6,107 nucleotides of DNA from Planctomycetota bacterium (GTDB lineage: Bacteria; Planctomycetota; B129-G9). The translations under genes were made by a program, and so were the position numbers. The notes under the pieces are model-generated. The model was not told the origin of the DNA. It saw nothing but the letters and a program-made list of their open reading frames with translations, and did no database searches. Shown here in pieces: positions 1-6,107 of this stretch. Numbering within the stretch: position 1 is the stretch's first letter; every line of letters starts with the position of its first letter. The DNA lies in NCBI GenBank assembly GCA_030622295.1, contig JAUXGI010000077.1, positions 1 to 6,107 on the forward strand, in the 5' to 3' direction.

Positions 1-1499
1 GCGCGCGCCACGTTCAGTTGTCCCTTGCCGCCGTCCACGAGGATGAGGTCGGGCATGGGCCAGCGATTCTTCAGGACTTCTTCTTTCGAGCCTTCCTCCG
101 AGTGTGAGTGCCGCAGGCGCCTGGCTATGACCTCTTTCATCATGGCGTAATCGTCGGAGCCGGCGGCCGTCCTGATGCGGAATCGCCGGTATTCCGACTT
201 CTCCGGCACCCCGTCGATGAAGGCGATCATCGACCCGACGGCCTCGGCGCCGCCGATGTTCGATATGTCGCAGCACTCGATGCGATGGGGGAAGTTCCGC
301 AGGCGCAGTTTTGCCCGGATGGATTCGAGCAGGTTGCGCATGCGTTCCTCTTCGCTGTGTTTTTCCTTGAAGACCACCTCGGCGTTGCGCGCGGCTATCC
401 GCACCAGTTGCGCTTTTTCGCCGCGTCGGGGGACAGTTATAGTCACCTTTCCGCCCTTTCTTTCAGTCAGCACGCTTTCCAGGCTGCTCCTGCCCTCGAA
501 ATCGTGCGGCACCAGGATCTCGGCCGGAGGGGCCGCTTCTTCGCGCTCGTAATACTGAAAGAGGAACGACCCGAGCACCTCCTCGGGGGGGAAATCATAC
601 GCCCGCCCGGGGAAACTGCCCCCCGTCAGGAGCATGCCGTTTCTGACGGGGAGTTGCTGAAACATGATTTCGTCGCCGTGGCGATAGCAGCCGAAGATGT
701 CGCGGTCAATCGGTGAATGCTTGACCATCTTCTGCTTTTCCAGCGTTTGCCGTATCGCACGGATTCTGTCGCGAATGACTGCCGCCCCTTCAAACTTCTC
801 CTCGTCGGCAAGCCTTCCCATCTCAGTCTCGAGTTGCTCTATGACGCTCGCGGCATGTCCCCGCAGGATGTCGACGACCTGCCGTACGATGTCCACGTAT
901 GTCCCGTGGTCAACCAGGCCGCAGCACGGGCCGAGGCACTGCCTTATTCCGTGGTAGAGGCAGGGGCGGGTGCGATTGCGGAAGTTGCTGTTGCTGCACT
1001 TGCGCAGCGGGAAGAGGCGGTTGATGACCCTGACCGTCTGTCGGCAGGCGTCCGCGGACGAATACGGCCCGAAATACTTGCCGGAGCCTTTCGGCGGTGT
1101 TCTGCGCACCCGAATGGTCCTGAGGCGCGGCCATTCTTCGTTCGGATTGATGTGTATGCTCAGGTATGTCTTGTCGTCCTTGAGGCGCACATTGTACACC
1201 GGTTTGTATTTCTTGATGAGGACGTTCTCCAGAAGGAGGGCTTCCTTTTCGGAATCCGTAACGATGAACTCGATGTCGTCCACGTTCCTTCGGATAAACT
1301 CACAGGCGACCCTGCCGTCACCTGAGCCGGTGAAATACGTCCGGACGCGGTTTCTCAGGTTTACCGACATGCCCACGTAGACGACCGTCCCGGGGTCGTC
1401 GGGGCGGCTGCGCGCCTTCATCAGGTATACGCCGGCGGCTGCGGGCGCCTGCTCCAAGATTGTCCGGATGTTGGGAATGATGTGATTTTTCGCGGCCAT
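1..1499 (-). CDS. uvrC: UvrABC system protein C (excinuclease subunit C), 3'-truncated by window edge
   Basis: UvrC makes the 3' and 5' incisions around a lesion after UvrB has verified it (nucleotide excision repair, cytoplasm). I read 499 codons without a stop. The N-terminal GIY-YIG nuclease (about residues 18-105) shows GVY (Y25), YVG (Y41), R51, Y55, and the metal-binding Glu in ALLLENVLIKKYKP (E91), followed by YNVRLKD. Next comes a four-cysteine set, C168-X11-C180-X7-C188-X3-C192, with the same spacing as the Fe-S cluster cysteines of E. coli UvrC. A UVR motif (about 215-248) would contact UvrB. The RNase H-like 5'-incision domain begins before D411 (ECCDISNIGG) and includes D489 (LILVDGGKGQL). 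The last catalytic residue and the helix-hairpin-helix repeats lie outside the window; the family is usually near 600 aa. The start at 1499 fits the family N-terminus; no Shine-Dalgarno precedes it. Odd: the Lys normally following YIG/YVG is Met44. Confidence 0.98.
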   Translation of the reverse strand, partial: MAAKNHIIPNIRTILEQAPAAAGVYLMKARSRPDDPGTVVYVGMSVNLRNRVRTYFTGSGDGRVACEFIRRNVDDIEFIVTDSEKEALLLENVLIKKYKPVYNVRLKDDKTYLSIHINPNEEWPRLRTIRVRRTPPKGSGKYFGPYSSADACRQTVRVINRLFPLRKCSNSNFRNRTRPCLYHGIRQCLGPCCGLVDHGTYVDIVRQVVDILRGHAASVIEQLETEMGRLADEEKFEGAAVIRDRIRAIRQTLEKQKMVKHSPIDRDIFGCYRHGDEIMFQQLPVRNGMLLTGGSFPGRAYDFPPEEVLGSFLFQYYEREEAAPPAEILVPHDFEGRSSLESVLTERKGGKVTITVPRRGEKAQLVRIAARNAEVVFKEKHSEEERMRNLLESIRAKLRLRNFPHRIECCDISNIGGAEAVGSMIAFIDGVPEKSEYRRFRIRTAAGSDDYAMMKEVIARRLRHSHSEEGSKEEVLKNRWPMPDLILVDGGKGQLNVAR

Positions 1500-1509
1500 G
1501 ACGGCGCAG

Positions 1510-1518
1510 ATTATACCA
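1510..1518 (-). promoter_or_regulatory. Extended -10 promoter of uvrC, almost touching the start codon
   Basis: Read on the minus strand the sequence is TGG-TATAAT: a perfect -10 hexamer (1515 to 1510) preceded by the TGn extension. No good -35 hexamer lies 16-18 bp upstream (best is TTCCCG), as is common for extended -10 promoters. If the hexamer ends at -7, transcription starts near 1503, leaving about four bases before the uvrC ATG at 1499. The intervening bases (CTGCGCCGTC) contain no Shine-Dalgarno, so translation is predicted to be leaderless or nearly so. The motif is seen; the transcription start is inferred. Confidence 0.7.
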
Positions 1519-1560
1519 AAAAGCCCGGGAGACGGGAAGTTGCACAATAGCCGGCCCGCA

Positions 1561-1587
1561 TGACTTCGGAGACGGCCTCCGAGGTCA
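1561..1587. repeat. 27-bp inverted repeat (hairpin/operator candidate) in the uvrC/PEP-CTERM divergent spacer
   Basis: The arms are TGACTTCGGAG (1561-1571) and CTCCGAGGTCA (1577-1587) around a five-base loop, ACGGC. All 11 positions pair, with one G-T wobble. No T-run follows on either strand, so it does not look like an intrinsic terminator. It lies about 43 bp upstream of the uvrC -10 element and about 64 bp upstream of the TATAAA box of the plus-strand gene. A protein-binding site serving either gene is possible, and so is a relic of a small mobile palindrome. It is not a LexA box of the CTGT-N8-ACAG type. Confidence 0.7.
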
Positions 1588-1650
1588 GAATCGGAAAAAA
1601 TCTCGGTTTTACGGAAAATTTTGCGAGCCTTTCGGCACACTCGCTGTGTC

Positions 1651-1656
1651 TATAAA
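1651..1656 (+). promoter_or_regulatory. Possible -10 box of the PEP-CTERM protein gene
   Basis: TATAAA lies 67 bp before the preferred start codon, downstream of an A/T-rich stretch (about 1595-1625). No convincing -35 is found at 16-18 bp spacing: the nearest TTG-type hexamer, TTGCGA at 1621-1626, is too far away, and there is no TGn extension. If this box is used, the leader is about 60 nt. The call is weak. Confidence 0.35.
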
Positions 1657-1661
1657 TAGGG

Positions 1662-1707
1662 ACGGATATTGCATCTCTGGAGTCCTGGATGGGAATACGG
1701 ATATTGC
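1662..1707. repeat. Pair of 11-bp direct repeats in the leader of the PEP-CTERM gene
   Basis: ACGGATATTGC occurs exactly at 1662-1672 and again at 1697-1707, 35 bp apart start to start, each copy shortly after a GGGA. Both copies lie between the putative TATAAA box and the Shine-Dalgarno, so they would be in the 5' leader. They could be tandem regulator sites, or a small duplication of no function. Confidence 0.6.
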
Positions 1708-1712
1708 CGTTC

Positions 1713-1720
1713 AAGGGGAG
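1713..1720 (+). promoter_or_regulatory. Ribosome binding site that decides the PEP-CTERM gene start
   Basis: AAGGGGAG ends three bases before ATG 1724, with its AAGGGG core five bases away. This supports ATG 1724 over the upstream in-frame GTG at 1646, which would sit upstream of the putative promoter. The later in-frame ATGs at 1751 (behind GGGGG) and 1763 are also compatible with the signal peptide. Confidence 0.6.
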
Positions 1721-1723
1721 AGT

Positions 1724-3037
1724 ATGGCAACTGATTGGGGGCAGCGCAACATGTTTACCAGAATGGGAAAATTCCGACTGCTTGTTTTCGTCGCTCTGGC
1801 CCTGCTGACGCGGTCAGCCGCATGGGCCGGTGAGTTTCGCGTAAACAGTTCAACCATGCTGCCGTGCAGCAACGCGACTGTGGGCATGGACTGTAGCGGC
1901 AATTTCGTCGCGGCATGGGAATATCAGGACAACATCGGCGTCCAGCGCTTCGGATTGGACGGTACCCGCCTGGGGGCGGAGGAAGTATGGCCGGGCATGG
2001 GAAGCCCCAAGTCGCGGCCTTCCGTGGCCCGCAACCCGGGCGGCAATTACATTATCAGTTGGAAGGAACAGACTACTGAAACCGCGATCTGGGTGGAACT
2101 GTTCGGCCCCTCGGGCAACTCTCTGCATCCCGCCGGCCAGGTGGCCACATTACCTGCTGGTGATGACCCCTGTCATTCGTCGATAATCGCGCCCTCGGGG
2201 AACTTCGCCGTTACATGGACAGACTGGTCCGACCCATCCACCGGGTACGTGTGCGTTCGTCGCTATGATTCCGCCGGCAATGCGATAACGCCGGACCTCG
2301 TGGCCAGCGTCGGGTTCTGCTCGTCCGGGGCGTATGACTCGGCAGGCAGCATGTTGCTCGCGTGGACCGACCCGGATTCGGATGTCTACGTCCGGGGTTA
2401 TGACAGTGACGGTCTGCCCCATGGCGCGGCGCAGCAGGCCAATACCGGTTTTGGAGACGGCCACTACCTGCCGTCGGTCACCTCCAACGGGGACATGTTC
2501 ATGGTCGCCTGGGTCCGCGAAGACTCCGGCGGCACCGACATATATGCCCGGCGATTCAACGAAAGTGGAACGCCGATAGGACGGCAGTTTCTTGTCAACT
2601 CCTCTTGCCTGGGCAATCAACTCTTCCCGCAGGTCGCATCGTCGGCCAGCGGAGATTTCCTGATAACCTGGCAGGGGCCGCTGGAAGGAGACGAGAACAA
2701 TATCCGGGTCTTTGCGCGCAGGTTTGACGCCGCCGGATATCCCATCGACGACGAGTTCCCGGTCTCCGAGTTCGGCACCTGGAACTGGCCCACGCCCGAT
2801 GCCGCCATGGACGATTCCGGCAATTTCATCATTACATGGGAAGCGCTCGAGCATGAAGGCGAAGAACCCGTCGACACTTACAATATTTACGCAAAGAGAT
2901 ATGCCTTTGCGGGCGATGTACTGGACGACGCACCTTTTTCCGTCAAAGTGCCCGAACCGCTTACGATATTCCTTCTCGTATCCTCCCTCGCCGCCCTTGC
3001 CCTCAGGAGCGGTCGTTTCGGCTGCAAGCATCATTGA
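1724..3037 (+). CDS. Secreted PEP-CTERM-anchored protein of seven ~50-residue repeats
   Basis: I do not recognise a named family; function is unknown. The 437-aa product has an N-terminal signal peptide with hydrophobic core LLVFVALALL (residues 19-28) and likely cleavage after SAAWA (35/36). Seven degenerate repeats follow, each built on G-[ND]-[FY]-x-x-[AST]-W, at residues about 59, 107, 159, 208, 256, 310 and 366. Most continue as D-x-x-[VI]-[YF]-x-R-R-[FY]-D-x-x-G-x-x-I. The 48-56 residue period and copy number would suit a seven-bladed beta-propeller; that fold is inference. The C-terminus is a clear PEP-CTERM signal: VPEP (409-412), a hydrophobic helix (413-427), then basic residues R428, R431 and K435. 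Proteins with this signal are processed by an exosortase and delivered to the envelope or matrix. The gene is divergent from uvrC and convergent with uvrB. Starts at 1751 or 1763 would shorten only the n-region. Confidence 0.88.
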   Translation: MATDWGQRNMFTRMGKFRLLVFVALALLTRSAAWAGEFRVNSSTMLPCSNATVGMDCSGNFVAAWEYQDNIGVQRFGLDGTRLGAEEVWPGMGSPKSRPSVARNPGGNYIISWKEQTTETAIWVELFGPSGNSLHPAGQVATLPAGDDPCHSSIIAPSGNFAVTWTDWSDPSTGYVCVRRYDSAGNAITPDLVASVGFCSSGAYDSAGSMLLAWTDPDSDVYVRGYDSDGLPHGAAQQANTGFGDGHYLPSVTSNGDMFMVAWVREDSGGTDIYARRFNESGTPIGRQFLVNSSCLGNQLFPQVASSASGDFLITWQGPLEGDENNIRVFARRFDAAGYPIDDEFPVSEFGTWNWPTPDAAMDDSGNFIITWEALEHEGEEPVDTYNIYAKRYAFAGDVLDDAPFSVKVPEPLTIFLLVSSLAALALRSGRFGCKHH

Positions 3038-3049
3038 TTTGAGCCGCAG

Positions 3050-3131
3050 CCCCCATTTCTCGCCAGCGTTTTTGTTGCCTGCGGACAGAGGCGCGATTGT
3101 TATGCTGCGAACCAACCCACATTTCTCACCA
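3050..3131. repeat. Duplicated 16-bp motif in the convergent spacer
   Basis: CCCCCATTTCTCGCCA (3050-3065) and CCCACATTTCTCACCA (3116-3131) match at 14 of 16 positions, 66 bp apart. Bases between them also echo each other: TTGCCTGCGGA at about 3074 and TTATGCTGCGAA at about 3099. The spacer from 3038 to 3185 has no supported gene. It may be a decayed repeat or mobile-element end; its origin cannot be told from one window. Confidence 0.45.
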
Positions 3132-3173
3132 CGGCTCGGGCGGGAAGAGCGGAGACCTGGGGCCATGACCTTC

Positions 3174-3185
3174 GGCGCTTCGGCG

Positions 3186-3192
<7 letters not shown>
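3174..3192 (+). terminator. Weak terminator candidate after the PEP-CTERM gene
   Basis: GCGC (3175-3178), loop TTCG, GCGC (3183-3186) form a short stem with a very stable C(TTCG)G loop and a possible extra G-T pair, followed by TATTTT. The stem is only four or five pairs, the U-tract is interrupted, and it overlaps the uvrB stop codon. It lies 138 bp past the plus-strand stop. No better terminator was found for either gene in this spacer. Confidence 0.25.
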
Positions 3193-5186
<1,994 letters not shown>

Positions 5187-5192
5187 ACACGT

Positions 5193-5221
5193 ATTCTAGC
5201 ACCTTTTCCATGAAGCGACAA
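5193..5221 (-). promoter_or_regulatory. uvrB promoter placing the transcript start on the ATG (leaderless)
   Basis: On the minus strand: -35 TTGTCG (5221 to 5216; four of six consensus positions), a 17-bp spacer ending in TGC, then -10 TAGAAT (5198 to 5193). This is an optimally spaced promoter with a TGn extension. With the hexamer ending at -7, +1 falls at 5186, the A of the uvrB ATG. No Shine-Dalgarno can exist on such an mRNA. The motif is seen; the start site and leaderless translation are inferred. Confidence 0.75.
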
Positions 5222-5227
5222 TTTTTT

Positions 5228-5268
5228 CAGTGTCAATAAAAGGGGGCTGACCCCTCTTGTTGACACTG
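5228..5268. repeat. REP-like 41-bp inverted repeat between uvrB and the lipoprotein gene
   Basis: The left arm CAGTGTCAATAAAAGGGG (5228-5245) and right arm CCCCTCTTGTTGACACTG (5251-5268) pair at 18 positions with one wobble and one mismatch around the loop GCTGA. The pairing stops exactly at CAG/CTG on both ends. It lies between two divergent promoters, where a terminator has no obvious job, just upstream of the uvrB -35. The GGGG-n-TGA-CCCC core with TTGACA-type outer arms resembles dispersed palindromes thought to be moved by REP-associated Y1 transposases (TnpA-REP/RAYT). That link is from memory of such elements and is inference; no transposase gene is in the window. Confidence 0.75.
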
Positions 5269-5311
5269 CCCCACGTGTCGCGTCCGGTTTGTTTCATTAT
5301 GAATGAATATG

Positions 5312-5320
5312 TGGTAGAAT
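5312..5320 (+). promoter_or_regulatory. Extended -10 promoter of the DUF1318 lipoprotein gene
   Basis: TGG-TAGAAT has the TGn extension and five of six -10 consensus bases. The -35 region is poor (GTTTCA, 5291-5296, 18 bp away). Predicted +1 is about 5327, giving a leader of roughly 37 nt that carries the Shine-Dalgarno. It is the third promoter of this extended type in the window. Confidence 0.6.
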
Positions 5321-5347
5321 CGGGCGTCGAATATGTCGGACAGATAC

Positions 5348-5357
5348 AGGAGAGGAG
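5348..5357 (+). promoter_or_regulatory. Strong ribosome binding site of the lipoprotein gene
   Basis: AGGAGAGGAG contains two overlapping Shine-Dalgarno cores. The second, AGGAG at 5353-5357, is six bases from ATG 5364. It contrasts with uvrB and uvrC, which have none. Confidence 0.85.
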
Positions 5358-5363
5358 TCAGCC

Positions 5364-5984
5364 ATGAAGATACGAAGAATAATCGCGTTTGCAGCGGCAA
5401 TCATGATAGCGGGCTGCGTCACCGTCAACATGTATATCTCCTTCCCGGAGGCGCAGTTCCAGGATGTGGCCGACAGGATAGTCGACGAAGTCCAGGGCCA
5501 CCTGAATGACGCCCCCGACGTCGGCCCGGAGGGCGCGCTGCCTGCGCGCCGCATTGCTTCGTGGTCTTTCATCAGCCCTGCCTATGCCGATGATATTGAC
5601 ATAACGGTGGAAAACCCGGAGATTGAAGCAATCAAAGAAAAGATGAAGAGGAACTTTGAAGAGTACAAGCCGTTCAAGGACAACGGCTCGGCTGGCGAAA
5701 ACCTGCGGGGTTATCTCATGGAGCGGCTGGACGGGTCGGAAGAACTGGGCCTGGATGAACAGAAGAACCTGCGCAAGATCATCCAGCGCGAGAACGCAAA
5801 CCGTAAGGACCTCTACCTCGCCCTGCTCAAGGCAAACGAATTTGACGAAAGTTCAATGCCCGAAATCGAACGGATATTCGCGAAGAGTTGGTACAAGAAG
5901 TCCTTGAGCCATTGGTACGTCCGCTACAAGGACCCCGAGGAAGGCGAAATCTGGCTCAGAAAAGAAGGGTGGCGGCAAAGATAA
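5364..5984 (+). CDS. DUF1318 (YdbL-type) family lipoprotein
   Basis: The 206-aa product begins with a lipoprotein signal, MKIRR plus a hydrophobic core and lipobox I15-A16-G17-C18, so the mature protein should be acylated at C18 and membrane-attached. Residues 19-75 form a family-variable linker with a helix (about 28-48) and a short hydrophobic stretch ending ISPAYA (70-75). The C-terminal half (about 85-204) resembles DUF1318/YdbL: a helical start, an ENLRGYL segment (112-118), a conserved helix with the REN-x-x-RKDLY pattern (142-151), and the end WYVRYKDPEEGEIWLRKEGW. E. coli YdbL is about half this size and is encoded with YnbE and YdbH, which bridge the envelope and affect outer-membrane lipid balance. 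Neither partner is visible here, so only an envelope location and the family can be supported. The gene has its own promoter and Shine-Dalgarno and is divergent from uvrB. The family call rests on motif memory. Confidence 0.8.
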   Translation: MKIRRIIAFAAAIMIAGCVTVNMYISFPEAQFQDVADRIVDEVQGHLNDAPDVGPEGALPARRIASWSFISPAYADDIDITVENPEIEAIKEKMKRNFEEYKPFKDNGSAGENLRGYLMERLDGSEELGLDEQKNLRKIIQRENANRKDLYLALLKANEFDESSMPEIERIFAKSWYKKSLSHWYVRYKDPEEGEIWLRKEGWRQR

Positions 5985-6007
5985 GGCGCCTTCGGCTGAC
6001 CTTTGCC
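5974..6007. repeat. Imperfect hairpin overlapping the lipoprotein stop codon
   Basis: GGCAAAG (5974-5980) pairs with CTTTGCC (6001-6007). Extending inward gives about 12 of 15 pairs around a CCTT loop that includes the stop codon. No T-run follows on the plus strand; instead there is a run of nine C (6006-6014). It may attenuate or end transcription between the convergent genes, but it does not meet intrinsic-terminator criteria. Confidence 0.3.
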
Positions 6008-6068
6008 CCCCCCCTCGCCGACCCGCCTGAGGCGATGCCCCCCGGTCGCAGCCTTCTGGGATAGGCTC

Positions 6069-6107
6069 TCAATGCCAGAGGGGGACGTAGCGGTTGATGA
6101 GTTCGAC
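6069..6107 (-). CDS. Possible C-terminal end of a convergent gene (partial)
   Basis: On the minus strand the last 39 bases read VELINRYVPLWH followed by TGA at 6071-6069. The amphipathic, aromatic-rich ending looks protein-like, and the position, convergent after the lipoprotein gene with an 84-bp spacer, is sensible. Twelve codons are too few to name a family or to exclude chance. Confidence 0.35.
   Translation of the reverse strand, partial: VELINRYVPLWH

Noticed and set aside
108..1325. Two consecutive 202-codon open frames on the plus strand
   Set aside because: They are the codon-aligned complement of uvrC, which has every expected family motif. Their products show no domain.
1511..1714. 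67-codon minus-strand frame in the uvrC/PEP-CTERM spacer
   Set aside because: It starts at TTG with no Shine-Dalgarno, covers the uvrC promoter and the 27-bp palindrome, and resembles no known protein.
1646..1723. Upstream GTG start for the PEP-CTERM gene
   Set aside because: It would precede the putative TATAAA box, bury the signal peptide 45 residues in, and ignore the AAGGGGAG site before ATG 1724.
2150..3166. 338-codon open frame on the minus strand antisense to the PEP-CTERM gene
   Set aside because: The plus strand in the same place encodes a signal peptide, seven repeats and a PEP-CTERM tail. The antisense product has no recognisable domain and is a typical shadow frame in GC-rich DNA.
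5187..5363. LexA/SOS box upstream of uvrB
   Set aside because: I looked for CTGT-N8-ACAG and GAAC-N4-GTTC types in both uvr upstream regions and found neither; an unfamiliar SOS motif cannot be excluded.

Overview
The window is bacterial DNA of moderately high GC with dense coding. It looks chromosomal. No gene names the organism, but one protein has a clear C-terminal PEP-CTERM sorting signal, which points to a Gram-negative with an exosortase. There is also a DUF1318/YdbL-type lipoprotein and a REP-like palindrome containing a GGGG-CTGA-CCCC core. Together these fit an uncultured member of the Planctomycetota/Lentisphaerota/Verrucomicrobiota or a neighbouring lineage. That placement is inference only.

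Layout from left to right: (1) positions 1-1499, minus strand: uvrC, 499 codons present, with the 3' end cut by the window edge. (2) 1500-1723: divergent intergenic region holding an extended -10 promoter against the uvrC start, a 27-bp hairpin palindrome, a TATAAA box and an 11-bp direct repeat. (3) 1724-3037, plus strand: a secreted protein of seven roughly 50-residue repeats with an N-terminal signal peptide and a C-terminal PEP-CTERM anchor. (4) 3038-3185: convergent spacer with a duplicated CCCnCATTTCTCnCCA motif and a short C(TTCG)G hairpin. (5) 3186-5186, minus strand: complete uvrB, 666 aa. (6) 5187-5363: divergent intergenic region with the uvrB promoter, a 41-bp REP-like inverted repeat, and the promoter and ribosome binding site of the next gene. 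(7) 5364-5984, plus strand: a 206-aa lipoprotein ending in a DUF1318/YdbL domain. (8) 5985-6107: an imperfect hairpin, a run of nine C, and what may be the last 12 codons of a convergent minus-strand gene.

UvrB and UvrC are the damage-verification and dual-incision subunits of bacterial nucleotide excision repair. Here they lie on the same strand, uvrB upstream, but a divergently oriented PEP-CTERM gene separates them, so each needs its own promoter. Both have an extended -10 element (TGn-TATAAT or TGn-TAGAAT) so close to the ATG that the mRNA is predicted to be leaderless or nearly so. The lipoprotein gene instead has a normal leader and a strong Shine-Dalgarno sequence. I found no obviously new multi-gene system. 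The most notable points are the leaderless repair genes, a lysine-to-methionine change in the UvrC GIY-YIG motif, the seven-repeat PEP-CTERM protein and the palindromic elements between genes.
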